DNA of 59,781 nt, taken from contig NZ_BCUS01000030.1 of NCBI RefSeq assembly GCF_001591345.1, positions 1 to 59,781 on the forward strand, read 5' to 3'. How positions within the stretch are numbered: position 1 is the stretch's first letter; every line of letters starts with the position of its first letter. Shown here one piece after another: positions 8,244 to 16,972 of the stretch. This DNA is from Variovorax boronicumulans NBRC 103145. GTDB taxonomy: Bacteria; Pseudomonadota; Gammaproteobacteria; Burkholderiales; Burkholderiaceae_C. A model generated the notes under the pieces. The model saw nothing but the letters and a program-made list of their open reading frames with translations, was not told where the DNA came from and ran no database searches. Made by a program: the position numbers and the translations under genes.

Positions 8244-9431
8244 TCAATGCCTGCCGTACAGCGTGACCACGCAGGCGCCGCCCAGGCCCAGGTTGTGCTG
8301 CAGCGCCAGCCGCGCGCCCTCGACCTGGCGCTTGTCCGCGGTGCCGCGCAGCTGGTGCGTCAGCTCGTAGCACTGCGCCAGGCCGGTGGCGCCCAGCGGA
8401 TGGCCCTTGCACAGCAGGCCGCCGGAAGGATTGGTGACGACACGGCCGCCGTAGGTGTTGTCGCCGTCCAGCACGAACTGCTCGGCACCGCCTTCGGGGC
8501 ACAGGCCCAGCGATTCGTAGCTCAGCAGTTCGTTGTGCGCGAAGCAGTCGTGCAGTTCGACCACCGGGATATCCCGTGGGTCGACACCGGCCTGCTCGTA
8601 GACCGCGCGCGAGGCGCGCTGAGCCATGTAGCTGCCGACGAAGCCTTTCATGGTCGGCGGCTCGAAGGACTCCTGCGGGTCCGTGACCATGGCCTGCGCC
8701 AGGATCGCGACGTCGGTGCGCAGGCCGTGCCGCCGCGCGAACGCGGGCGAGCAGACGACCGCTGCCGCCGCGCCGCAGGTGGGCGGGCAGGCCATCATGC
8801 GGGTCATCACGCCGTCCCACATGACCTGGTCGTTCATGACGTCTTCGGTCGTCACGATCTTCCTGAACAGCGCCAGCGGGTTGTTCGCCGCATGGCGGCT
8901 GGCCTTGGCGCGGATCGCGGCGAAGGTGGACATCCGGGTGCCGTACTGGCGCATGTGCTCGCGGCCGGCGCCGCCGAAGGTCACCAGGTTGCGCGGGATC
9001 TCGCCGGCATCGCCGCACAGCGCGTCCTGGATCGGCAGCACGTCGCCGCGCGGGATCGGGCGATCCGGAAAGTTGGAGCGCGTGGCGCCCGGCTGCATCT
9101 GCTCGAAGCCCAGTGCCAGCGCGCACTCGACCTGTCCGCTCTGTACCGCGGCGCGCGCCAGGTAGAGCGCGCTGGAGCCGGTGGCACACGCGTTGTTGAC
9201 GTTGAACACGGGGATGGCCGTGCGGCCCACGCGGTACAGCACGCCCTGCCCGCAACTAGTGTCGCCGTAGACATAGCCGGCGAAGGCCATCTGCAACTGG
9301 CCGTAGCCAATGCCGGCGTCGGCCAACGCCAGGCGCACGGCATCGCCGCCCATCTCGAGGTAGCTGGGGCCCGCGTCGGGCTTGGTGAAAGGCACCATGC
9401 CCACGCCGGCGACCAGAACGTTGTCAGTCAT
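8244..9431 (-). CDS. SCP-x-type thiolase, second copy
   Basis: A 395-residue thiolase collinear with the one at 3625-4812: C82 in NNACATGS, HDCF at 294-297 and KGHPLGATG at 342-350 fall at the same positions, and long stretches such as ASRHAANNPLALFR and CPPTCGAAAA are nearly the same. The two are paralogues from an old duplication, since they differ throughout. It would carry out the thiolytic step for operon 2, 19 bases after the enoyl-CoA hydratase gene. Having one thiolase per operon suggests either two consecutive chain-shortening rounds or two related substrates. AAGGAA lies before the ATG. Confidence 0.88.
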   Translation of the reverse strand: MTDNVLVAGVGMVPFTKPDAGPSYLEMGGDAVRLALADAGIGYGQLQMAFAGYVYGDTSCGQGVLYRVGRTAIPVFNVNNACATGSSALYLARAAVQSGQVECALALGFEQMQPGATRSNFPDRPIPRGDVLPIQDALCGDAGEIPRNLVTFGGAGREHMRQYGTRMSTFAAIRAKASRHAANNPLALFRKIVTTEDVMNDQVMWDGVMTRMMACPPTCGAAAAVVCSPAFARRHGLRTDVAILAQAMVTDPQESFEPPTMKGFVGSYMAQRASRAVYEQAGVDPRDIPVVELHDCFAHNELLSYESLGLCPEGGAEQFVLDGDNTYGGRVVTNPSGGLLCKGHPLGATGLAQCYELTHQLRGTADKRQVEGARLALQHNLGLGGACVVTLYGRH

Positions 9432-9450
9432 GCGCTTGTTCCTTCGCGAT

Positions 9451-10293
9451 TCAGGAGGTGGACCGCCCGGCCGCCATGCGGTCCCAGTCGTAGCGGAAGG
9501 CGCCGTCGCGCGCGAAGTCGGCCACGGCCTGGGCGTGATAAGGCGTCTGCATGGCCACGGCCTGCGCGCTGGCCTCGGCCGTGAACATCGCGGCGCAGTC
9601 GGTCTCGAAACTTCGGTTGACCAGGTTCTTGGTCATGCCGGCCGCCTCGCGCGGGCCTGCGCACAGGCGCTGCGCGAACGCCCTCGCCTCGGCCTGCAAC
9701 GCATCGTCCGCATGGACCGCATGCACGAGGCCCCAGGCCTGCGCCTCCTCGGCCCCCAAGCGGCGCGCCGTCAGCATGAGCTCCTTCGCGCGGGACAGGC
9801 CCACGATGCGCGGCAGCGTGTGCAGCAGGCCGAAGTCGGGCACGGCACCCAGGCGCGCGAACGAGGCGCAGAACACCGCGCGTGTCGACGCGAGCACGAA
9901 GTCCGCCTGCAATGCCAGGCCGAAGCCCGCGCCGTAGGCCGGCCCGTCGACCGCGGCAACCACCGGCACCTCGAGTTCGCGCAGGCGGGTCAGCCACTGG
10001 TGCGCCTTGCGCAGCCGGCCACGCATGTAGTCCGCCGTCGCCACGCTCGGGTCGGTCAGCCGTTCGCGCATGAACTTGACGTCGCCGCCGGCCGAGAAGC
10101 TGCCGCCCGAGCCGGTGATCAGCAGCACGCGGATCTCGCGGTCGCTCTCGACGCGCGCGATGACGTCGACGTAGTCCATCTGCAGTTCGGTCGACAGTGC
10201 ATTGCGCAGCGCCGGTCGCTGGTGACTGAGTTCGGCGATGCCGCCTTCGATGCGCAGCTGCGACGCGCGCAGGGTTTCGGTGGTGTCGTTCAT
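9451..10293 (-). CDS. Enoyl-CoA hydratase/isomerase family protein
   Basis: A 280-residue crotonase-fold protein. The oxyanion-hole stretches GGSFSAGGDVKFMRE and VDGPAYGAGFGLALQAD are intact. Of the two glutamates of classical enoyl-CoA hydratase, the first is replaced (FCASFARLG), the second is kept (RAKELML), and an Asp occurs in AVPDFG at the place used by PaaG- and isomerase-type enzymes. The reaction could therefore be hydration or double-bond isomerisation. Its ATG overlaps the stop of the upstream ligase by four bases (ATGA), a clear sign of translational coupling. It lies 19 bases before the thiolase. Confidence 0.87.
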   Translation of the reverse strand: MNDTTETLRASQLRIEGGIAELSHQRPALRNALSTELQMDYVDVIARVESDREIRVLLITGSGGSFSAGGDVKFMRERLTDPSVATADYMRGRLRKAHQWLTRLRELEVPVVAAVDGPAYGAGFGLALQADFVLASTRAVFCASFARLGAVPDFGLLHTLPRIVGLSRAKELMLTARRLGAEEAQAWGLVHAVHADDALQAEARAFAQRLCAGPREAAGMTKNLVNRSFETDCAAMFTAEASAQAVAMQTPYHAQAVADFARDGAFRYDWDRMAAGRSTS

Positions 10294-11861
10294 GTCTGTG
10301 GTTCCTGGTTCAGTTCAGGCTTGGCATAGCGCTCGCGCAGCGCGCGCTTGTAGAGCTTTCCGGTGGGGAGACGCGGCATCTCGTCGATGAAGTCCACCGA
10401 GCGCGGCAGCATGTAGCTCGCGACCTTGCCGCGCAGGAAGGCGATGAGCGCTTCGGCCAAGGCCGGCGTGGGCGCCACGCCGGGCGCGGGCTCGATGACG
10501 GCCTTCACGGCCTCGCCCATCTCGGCGTCGGGCACGCCGATCACGGCGGCGTCCTGCACGCTGGGGTGCAGGGCCAACGCATCCTCGATGGCCTGCGGGT
10601 AGATGTTCACCCCGCCCGAAATGATCATGTAGAAGAGTCGGTCGGTCAGGTACAAGTAGCCGTCCGTGTCCAGGTGGCCGATGTCGCCGATCGCGGTCCA
10701 GTTCGGGTGCCGTGGATGCTGGGCCGCGCGGGTCTTGCCGGGGTCGCGGTGATAGTGAAAGGGCAGCGTGTCGCGCTCGAAATAGATCAGCCCGTCCTGG
10801 CCCGCCGCGAGTTCGTTGCCGTCGTCGTCGCAGATGCGCAGCACGCCCAGCACGGCGCGGCCCACGGAGCCGGGGTGCGCGAGCGCTTCGCGGCTGTCGA
10901 TGGAGGTCAGGCCATTGCCCTCGCTGCCGCCGTAGTACTCCACCACGATCGGGCCCCACCAATCGATCATGCGCCGCTTGACCTCGGCGGGACACGGCGC
11001 CGCGGCATGGATGGCCACGCGGTGGCTGGACAGGTCGAAGGCTTTGCGCGATGTGTCCGGCAGCTTCAGCAACCGGATGAACATGGTCGGCACCCACTGG
11101 CTGTGGGTGACGCGGTAACGCTCGATCAGCGCCAGCGACTCGACCGCATCGAACTTGGGCATGAACACCACGGTGCCGCCGAAGAAGTGCGTGTTGGTCG
11201 CATAGGACAGCGGGGCCGCGTGGTACAGCGGCGCCGTGGACAGGTAGACCGAACCGGCGTCGAACTTGTACCGGTGCATCATCATCAGGCGCGGGTCGGC
11301 CACGTCGTCGTCGAAGCGCGCACGGGCCGCCGCGCGCACGATGCCCTTGGGCCGGCCGGTCGTGCCGGAGCTGTACAGCAGCGTGCCGCCCACCCACTCC
11401 TCGGCCAGCCGCTGCGCCGGTGCGGCGGCCACGGCCTGCTCGTAGGACTCCCATCCGGGAACGACGCCGTCGATCATCAGCCGCCGCGCGCAGTGCGGCG
11501 TGATGCCGGCCAGTTCGGCCGCGACGCCGGCCATCGCGACCGAGGAGATCAGCACCTGCGCACCGCTGTCCTCCACGATGTAGGCCACCTCCCCCGCCGT
11601 GAGGAACCGGTTGACCGCCGTCAGCAGCAACCCCGAACGGAAGGCGGCCCAGGCCACCTCGAAGCAGCGCATGTGGTTCTCCAGCAGCATCGCGATGCAA
11701 TCGCCGCGGCGCAGGCCCTGCGCGTACAGCACCTGCGCGAGCCGGTTGGAGCGTTCGTCCAGTTCGCGGTAGCTGAGGCGCTCGCCGCTGCTGCCGTTGA
11801 TGACGGCGGGCTTGTCCGGCGTCAGGGCGGCAAAGTCTCCAAGGTAGTTCGCCGTTTTCAT
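10290..11861 (-). CDS. Acyl-CoA ligase (AMP-forming), second copy
   Basis: A 523-residue ANL-superfamily ligase. The phosphate loop YSSGTTGRPKG is at 163-173, YYGGSEGNGL replaces the usual YG-x-TE motif but keeps the Glu, IGDIGHLDTDGYLYLTDR and the hinge with ISGGVNIYP follow, and LPTGKLYK near the C-terminus carries the catalytic lysine. It is shorter than and clearly different from the ligase at 144-1853, so the two probably handle different acids or chain lengths. GAGGAGG precedes the ATG. The gene is 45 bases after the SDR and overlaps the next gene by four bases. The substrate cannot be named from sequence. Confidence 0.9.
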   Translation of the reverse strand: MKTANYLGDFAALTPDKPAVINGSSGERLSYRELDERSNRLAQVLYAQGLRRGDCIAMLLENHMRCFEVAWAAFRSGLLLTAVNRFLTAGEVAYIVEDSGAQVLISSVAMAGVAAELAGITPHCARRLMIDGVVPGWESYEQAVAAAPAQRLAEEWVGGTLLYSSGTTGRPKGIVRAAARARFDDDVADPRLMMMHRYKFDAGSVYLSTAPLYHAAPLSYATNTHFFGGTVVFMPKFDAVESLALIERYRVTHSQWVPTMFIRLLKLPDTSRKAFDLSSHRVAIHAAAPCPAEVKRRMIDWWGPIVVEYYGGSEGNGLTSIDSREALAHPGSVGRAVLGVLRICDDDGNELAAGQDGLIYFERDTLPFHYHRDPGKTRAAQHPRHPNWTAIGDIGHLDTDGYLYLTDRLFYMIISGGVNIYPQAIEDALALHPSVQDAAVIGVPDAEMGEAVKAVIEPAPGVAPTPALAEALIAFLRGKVASYMLPRSVDFIDEMPRLPTGKLYKRALRERYAKPELNQEPQT

Positions 11862-11906
11862 GCGGTGCCTCCTCGCGCGGACCGGTGTCCGCAGTCCTTG
11901 TTCATG

Positions 11907-12845
11907 TCACGCGTTCGACGCATTCAGCTGGCCGCTCAGGTCGGCGTTCGGCGCCGCGCGCGCGACGAGGCCGGGCAGCACCTCGCCCAGCTCGGCGACG
12001 GTCCAGCGGCTGTCCTTCTGCACGTGAGGACCGGCGCGCCACCCTTCGGCCACCGTGATGCGCCCGCCCTTGGCGCCGAACACCCGGCCGGTGACGGCGC
12101 CGGAATGCACGCTGCCCAGCCAGACGACCAGCGGCGCCACGTTCGCCGCGTCCAGCGGGTCGAACCCCGCGGCGCCGGCCGGTGCCTTGGGGTTGAGCTG
12201 GCCGCTCTTGAACAGGTCTTCCGTGAGGCGGCTCATCGCGGTCGGGTAGATCGCATTGACCGTCGCGCCATAGCGCTCCAGCTCGCGCGACGCGACGATG
12301 GTCATGTTGGCGATGCCGGCCTTGGCCGCGCCATAGTTGGTCTGCCCGACGATGCCGTACAGGCCCGACGACGAACTGGTGTTGACGACGCGCGCCACGC
12401 GCGGCCGGCCGGCCTTGGCCTCTTCGCGCCAGTACGCGGCGGCATGGCGCATCGGTGCGAAGGTGCCGCGCAGGTGGACGCGGATCACGGCGTCGAAATC
12501 GTCGATGTCCATGTTCACGAGCGTCTTGTCGCGCAGGATGCCTGCGTTGTTGACCAGCACGTCGAGCCCGCCGAACGCGGTGATCGCGGCCTCGATCAGC
12601 CGCCTGGCGCCCTCCCAGTCGGACACGTCGTCGGTGTTGGCCACGGCCTCGCCGCCCATCGCGCGGATCTCGGCCACCACTTCCTGCGCGGGGCCGTTCA
12701 TGGCGCCCGTGCCGTCGGGCCTGGCGCCCAGGTCGTTGACGACCACCTTCGCGCCCTGGCGCGCGAACTCCAGTGCGTATTCGCGGCCGAGGCCGCGGCC
12801 GGCGCCGGTGATGACGACCACGCGGTCCTTGCAGAGCTGTTGCAT
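11907..12845 (-). CDS. SDR-family dehydrogenase (first gene of operon 2)
   Basis: A 312-residue short-chain dehydrogenase resembling the dehydrogenase domain of peroxisomal multifunctional enzyme 2. TGAGRGLG is at 13-20, NNAG at 99-102, S159, Y171 and K175 form the active site, and VVNDLG suggests NAD. It carries a longer C-terminal tail than the SDR at 1879-2709, ending with NADLSGQLNASNA. I begin at the ATG at 12845 because AAAGGA stands six bases upstream; an in-frame extension to 12962 would run back through the promoter and into the dyad operator at 12962-12978. It opens operon 2, and would oxidise a 3-hydroxyacyl-CoA before thiolysis. Confidence 0.87.
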   Translation of the reverse strand: MQQLCKDRVVVITGAGRGLGREYALEFARQGAKVVVNDLGARPDGTGAMNGPAQEVVAEIRAMGGEAVANTDDVSDWEGARRLIEAAITAFGGLDVLVNNAGILRDKTLVNMDIDDFDAVIRVHLRGTFAPMRHAAAYWREEAKAGRPRVARVVNTSSSSGLYGIVGQTNYGAAKAGIANMTIVASRELERYGATVNAIYPTAMSRLTEDLFKSGQLNPKAPAGAAGFDPLDAANVAPLVVWLGSVHSGAVTGRVFGAKGGRITVAEGWRAGPHVQKDSRWTVAELGEVLPGLVARAAPNADLSGQLNASNA

Positions 12846-12933
12846 CTCCATTCCTTTCGTTTCGCTGGGATCGATGTGCCGGACCGGGCGGTCCGCAGCG
12901 GCAGTCGCCTGACAGGCGCTGTCGCATGCATCG

Positions 12934-12979
12934 ATGATGCGAAGCCGAAGGCCGCGAGCCACTAGCCGCGATGGCTAGC
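12934..12979 (-). promoter_or_regulatory. Promoter of operon 2 with LuxR-type dyad
   Basis: A perfect dyad CTAGCC-N5-GGCTAG (12962-12978) lies just beyond the stop of the LAL regulator gene. A -10-like CATCAT (12934-12939) follows, with ATCAT starting 21 bases after the GTG that flanks the dyad, exactly as in the operon 1 promoter at 6078-6123. Nineteen of 25 aligned positions across the two sites are identical. The dyad centre is near -43. The predicted leader to the ATG at 12845 is about 80 bases. I infer activation by the adjacent LAL protein. Confidence 0.62.
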
Positions 12980-12985
12980 CGGTGT

Positions 12986-15766
12986 TCAGTGCAGCCTGGG
13001 GGTTTCCCGGACCAGCGAGAGATCGCGCATGCGCGCAACCGCTTCGTCGCGCTCGGCGACGCCCAGCTTGCTGTAGATCTTGCGCAGATGCCACTTCACG
13101 GTGTGGGGCGTGACGCCCAGCACGCGAGCGATTTTCTTGTTGGGCATGGCCTGCGCCACGAGGTCGAGCACCTCGCGCTCGCGCTCGTTGAGCAGGTCGA
13201 CGGCCACGCCTTCGGCTGCGGCGCTCTTGGCCATGCGGACGGCCGCGCGTGCGCGTCGCGTGGCCGCGGCCGCCTCCAGCAGCCGCCGTGCATAGAACGC
13301 AAGGACCGGGTCGAGTGCCGCATCCGCCAGCAGCGCATCGAGGAGCGACGGCACGTTCGCCGATACGTCCAGCAGGCTGCGCACGAGACCGAGCCGATGG
13401 CCCAGCCGCAAGGCTTCGATCGCCTGCTCACGCGCGGGCCGCTGGTTGCCGCGCCCCGACTCCGCGATGGCCAGTTGCAGCCGAAGGGCCGCCAGGATGC
13501 GCAACCGGCCAGCCGATTCGGTGCACGCCACGAGGGGCTTCAGGCAATCGACGGCGCCGTCGAAGTCGTTCCAGTGCAGGCACATGTCGGCGCGCGCACG
13601 CTCGGTGATGCGCCAGGTTTCGGCGGCCGTGCCCTTGCCCGCATCGGCATGGCGCACGTTCAGCACCTTGATCCGCTCGAACACCTGGTCGGCCTGCGCG
13701 GTCTCGCCTTGCTTGAGATACAGGCGCAGGCGCAGGACCAGCGCATGCGCGAGCAGGCGGTCCAGGCTGTGGCGCACGGCGTAGTCCTCCAGGTGGTCGA
13801 GGTGGTCGAGCGCTTCGAGGCGCCGGCCCGCCAGCCAGTGCGCGCACGCCAGGACGACGAAGGCGCGCAGCACGGCATCGGGAATCGAGGCGCGCTCCAG
13901 CACTTCGATGCGCGGTTCGAGCAGGCTGCAGGCGGCCTCGAGTTCGTTCCACTCGTAGAGCACGTCGCTTTGCAGCCCCGCGGCCATGCTGGCCACGCCG
14001 ATGCGGGCGGCGCCGTGTCCTTGCGCCTCCTGCAGTACCGCGCGGAACAGGTGCTCCGCTTCAGTCATGCGGCCTTCGAGCGCAAAGCTCATGCCGGCGA
14101 GGCAGCGCGCAATCAGGCCGCGCCCGGTCGAGGTGCCGTGCTGCTGCGCGGCCTCTTCCAGCAGCGCGCGGGCCTCGGCGTAGGCATCGCGGTACATGTG
14201 CATCCAGGCCAGCAGGTGGTTGCGCCCGGCGAAGATGGCCTGTGCGTCGTCGGGAATGGCTTCGAGCTGCGGCGCGATCGCCAGCAGGGTCTCGGTGTCG
14301 TCGCGCTGAAGCGCCAGGCCGCCGCGCAGCAGCGTGAGACCCCGGCGCTGCAGTGCGTCCAGCGTGTCGAATTCCGCCTCCAGCTGCGAGATGCTGCCCT
14401 CCAGCGCTTCGATATCGCGCGCATACAGGCGCAGGTAGGCCGCCACGAGCCGCAGCCCGAAGCGCGCCTGCACCTGGGCCATCGGCAGCCGCCGCATGAG
14501 GCCACCCAGCGAGGTCAGTTCGCCCCGGGCCAGCAGGTCGGACGCGCAGGCCTCCACGATGTCGGCTGCCGCGTGCGCATCGCCCGCCAGCACCGCATGG
14601 CGCACGGCTTCGTCGAAGTGCCCGTGCGCCTCGAACCAGCGCCAGGCCGCGCCATGCAGTGCACCGCGTTCCTCGCCCGGCAGCCTTTCCAGGCGCGCCA
14701 GCAGGATCTCGCGCAGCAGCGGATGCACGCGATACCAGGTCTCGCGGTCGTGGCTGCTGACCTGGCTGATGAACAGGTTCTCGCTGTCCAGGCGTGCCAG
14801 CCGCAACGCCATGTCCGCACCGGCGTGCGGCAACACCAGCAACGCGGCGCACAGGGAGGCGCAGAAACGGTTGCACAGGGCCAGCCGCGTGAGCAGCGCC
14901 AGCTCATCGGGCGGCAGGTGCGCCAGCACCTCGCCTTCGAAGTAGCTGGCGAAGGCCTGCGCGTCGCGCACCTGCACCCGGGCATACGGGGCGCCCCGCT
15001 TGGCCTGCATGTCGACCACGAACAGCTGCAGGCCGGCCACCCAGCCATCGGTGAGCTCGTGCAGCACCTGCACGTCGCGCTTGTCGATGCTGGCCAGCTG
15101 CTCGCGCAGGAAGCGCTCGGTTTCCTCGGCGGTGAAGCGCAGGTCGCGCAGGTCGAACTCGCTCACGAGGCCCTGGGAGCGCAGCCGCGCGAACGACAGC
15201 GGCAAGGCGGTGCGCGAAGCGAAGGCCAGGTGCAGCCGCGGCGGTGCGTAGTCGAGCAGCCACTGCAGCACCTGGAAGATGCGCGCGTCCTCCAGGTGCT
15301 GGAGATCGTCGAGCATCAGCACCAGCTCCCGCGAGCGCGACGAGATGGCCTGCACGACGGTGATCACGGCATGCTCGAGCGCCGACTCGTCGCTGTCCCG
15401 CCCCATCAGCAGCGCCGCTTCGCGCACCGCCTCGGGATCGACCTCGCCGATGCTGGCCAGCAGGCAGTCGAAGAAGCGTGTCGGCTCGCAATCTTCGGCG
15501 GACAGCGACAGCCAGGCGACGTCGAAGTCCAGCGCCAGCAGGGCCTGCCGCCAGGCCACCAGCGTGCTGGTCTTGCCGCTGCCCGCGGGCCCCTGCACGA
15601 CCACGCAGCGCTGGCGCCGGGCCTCCAGCAGCCGCGCCTGCAAGGCGTCGCGCGGCACCAGCCGGCGCGACGGGCGTGGCGGAAGCAGCTTGGTGCTGGC
15701 GACCGGTTCGATCCTGCGCTCCGGCACCGTCGCAAGGCTGGGGTTCAAGGATTCATCCATGGACAC
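12986..15766 (-). CDS. LAL-type (MalT-like) ATP-dependent LuxR-family transcription activator
   Basis: A 926-residue STAND-type regulator. The N-terminal NTPase has a Walker A loop GPAGSGKT at 59-66 and a Walker B-like LMLDDLQHLED at 150-160. A long helical-repeat middle part rich in Ala, Leu and Glu follows, and the last 65 residues are a LuxR helix-turn-helix (LNEREREVLDLVAQAM, then VTPHTVKWHLRKIYSKL). Proteins of this type bind an inducer and ATP, oligomerise and activate promoters. The start is read as GTG at 15766; an ATG two codons later is possible. It lies 42 bases after the racemase gene, so it is probably transcribed with operon 3, and it ends eight bases before the dyad of operon 2. 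I infer that it controls operons 1 and 2. Confidence 0.88.
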   Translation of the reverse strand: MSMDESLNPSLATVPERRIEPVASTKLLPPRPSRRLVPRDALQARLLEARRQRCVVVQGPAGSGKTSTLVAWRQALLALDFDVAWLSLSAEDCEPTRFFDCLLASIGEVDPEAVREAALLMGRDSDESALEHAVITVVQAISSRSRELVLMLDDLQHLEDARIFQVLQWLLDYAPPRLHLAFASRTALPLSFARLRSQGLVSEFDLRDLRFTAEETERFLREQLASIDKRDVQVLHELTDGWVAGLQLFVVDMQAKRGAPYARVQVRDAQAFASYFEGEVLAHLPPDELALLTRLALCNRFCASLCAALLVLPHAGADMALRLARLDSENLFISQVSSHDRETWYRVHPLLREILLARLERLPGEERGALHGAAWRWFEAHGHFDEAVRHAVLAGDAHAAADIVEACASDLLARGELTSLGGLMRRLPMAQVQARFGLRLVAAYLRLYARDIEALEGSISQLEAEFDTLDALQRRGLTLLRGGLALQRDDTETLLAIAPQLEAIPDDAQAIFAGRNHLLAWMHMYRDAYAEARALLEEAAQQHGTSTGRGLIARCLAGMSFALEGRMTEAEHLFRAVLQEAQGHGAARIGVASMAAGLQSDVLYEWNELEAACSLLEPRIEVLERASIPDAVLRAFVVLACAHWLAGRRLEALDHLDHLEDYAVRHSLDRLLAHALVLRLRLYLKQGETAQADQVFERIKVLNVRHADAGKGTAAETWRITERARADMCLHWNDFDGAVDCLKPLVACTESAGRLRILAALRLQLAIAESGRGNQRPAREQAIEALRLGHRLGLVRSLLDVSANVPSLLDALLADAALDPVLAFYARRLLEAAAATRRARAAVRMAKSAAAEGVAVDLLNEREREVLDLVAQAMPNKKIARVLGVTPHTVKWHLRKIYSKLGVAERDEAVARMRDLSLVRETPRLH

Positions 15767-15808
15767 GAAGGAAGAAACTCCCCGCAGTATGGAGCGCCGA
15801 TGCGCAAG

Positions 15809-16918
15809 TCAGCGTCGCGCGGTGCGCCATTCGGCGGCGATGGCGGCGAGGTCGGCGTCCGGCCGTTCCTGGGGCGCCCTGGGCATGGCGGGCACGGTGC
15901 GGCTGAAGCGCGGCGCCGGGGCCGGCTGCACCACGCCCTCGACCTCGACGAAGGTGCCGCGCGCCTTCATGTGCGCATGCTGCGGCGCCTCGGCAAAGGA
16001 CAGCACCGGCGCAAAGCAGACATCGCTGCCTTCGAGCAGGTCGCACCACTGTTGCCGCGTGCGCGACTTGAAACGCTGCGCGATCTGCACCTTGGCCTGT
16101 GCCCATGCGCCGCGGTCGTGCTGGTCGCCGAGCGCTGCGGCATCGAGGTCCAGCTTCTGCAGCAGCTGCGCATAGAAGCGCGCCTCGATCGGGCCGACCG
16201 AGATCCAGCCGCCGTCCTGGCATTCGTAGACCTCGTAGAACGGCGCGCCGGTGTCCAGGATGTTGGTGCCGCGCCGCTCGTCCCACAAGCCCGCGGCATG
16301 CAGGCCGTAGAAGGAGGTGGCCAGCGAGGCCGCGCCGTCGACGATGGCGGCATCGACGACCTGGCCCTGGCCGGAGCCGCGCGCTTCCAGCAGCGCCGCC
16401 AGCACGCCCATCACCAGGTAGAGCGCGCCGCCGCCCATGTCGCCGGCCAGGGCCAGGGGAATCGAAGGCGCCTGGTCCTTGCGGCCGATGGCGTTCAGCG
16501 CGCCGGTGAGCGCGAGGTAGTTCACGTCGTGGCCCGCGGCGTGCGCGAGCGGGCCGGTCTGGCCCCAGCCCGTCATGCGGCCGTACACGAGGCGTGCATT
16601 GCGCGCGAGACAGATTTCAGGACCGAGCCCGAGGCGCTCCGCCACGCCGGGCCTGAACCCCTCGATCAGCACGTCGGCGTTCTCCACGAGTTCCAGCACC
16701 TGCTCGACGGCCGTGGGCTGCTTGAGGTCGAGCATCGCGCATTGGCGGTTGCGCAGCAGCAGGTTGTATTTGGCCGGGCGCTTGACGCCCAGGTCGGCCG
16801 CTTCGGTGCGATCGATGCGCAGCACCGTGGCGCCCAGGTCGGCCAGCAGCATGCAGGCCATGGGGCCCGGGCCGATGCCGGCGAGCTCCACGATCCTGAT
16901 TCCTTGCAAGGGTCCCAT
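15809..16918 (-). CDS. Alpha-methylacyl-CoA racemase (class III CoA-transferase fold)
   Basis: A 369-residue protein of the CaiB/BaiF fold. It best fits the racemase branch: H130 in AAGHDVNYLALTG and D160 in LAGDMGGGALY stand where the mycobacterial racemase MCR has its proton-exchanging His and Asp, with the same spacing of 30 residues. A true formyl-CoA-type transferase would carry an acyl-accepting Asp in a YD motif, which is absent. The enzyme would interconvert (2R)- and (2S)-2-methylacyl-CoA, needed because acyl-CoA dehydrogenases accept only the S form. AAGGAGA precedes the ATG. It sits 54 bases after a dehydrogenase gene and 42 before the LAL regulator, which ties the island to alpha-methyl-branched acids. 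Confidence 0.85.
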   Translation of the reverse strand: MGPLQGIRIVELAGIGPGPMACMLLADLGATVLRIDRTEAADLGVKRPAKYNLLLRNRQCAMLDLKQPTAVEQVLELVENADVLIEGFRPGVAERLGLGPEICLARNARLVYGRMTGWGQTGPLAHAAGHDVNYLALTGALNAIGRKDQAPSIPLALAGDMGGGALYLVMGVLAALLEARGSGQGQVVDAAIVDGAASLATSFYGLHAAGLWDERRGTNILDTGAPFYEVYECQDGGWISVGPIEARFYAQLLQKLDLDAAALGDQHDRGAWAQAKVQIAQRFKSRTRQQWCDLLEGSDVCFAPVLSFAEAPQHAHMKARGTFVEVEGVVQPAPAPRFSRTVPAMPRAPQERPDADLAAIAAEWRTARR

Positions 16919-16972
16919 TCGCTTGTCTCCTTCGATGCGTGGCGACTGCCGCCCACGCGGATTGGTGAAAAC

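Noticed and set aside
12846..12962. N-terminal extension of the SDR at 11907-12845
   Set aside because: It would cover the predicted promoter and dyad, and the ATG at 12845 has a well-spaced AAAGGA.
15809..16918. Reading the racemase as a formyl-CoA-type transferase
   Set aside because: It lacks the YD acyl-accepting Asp present in 23565-24788 and has the His/Asp pair of the racemase branch.
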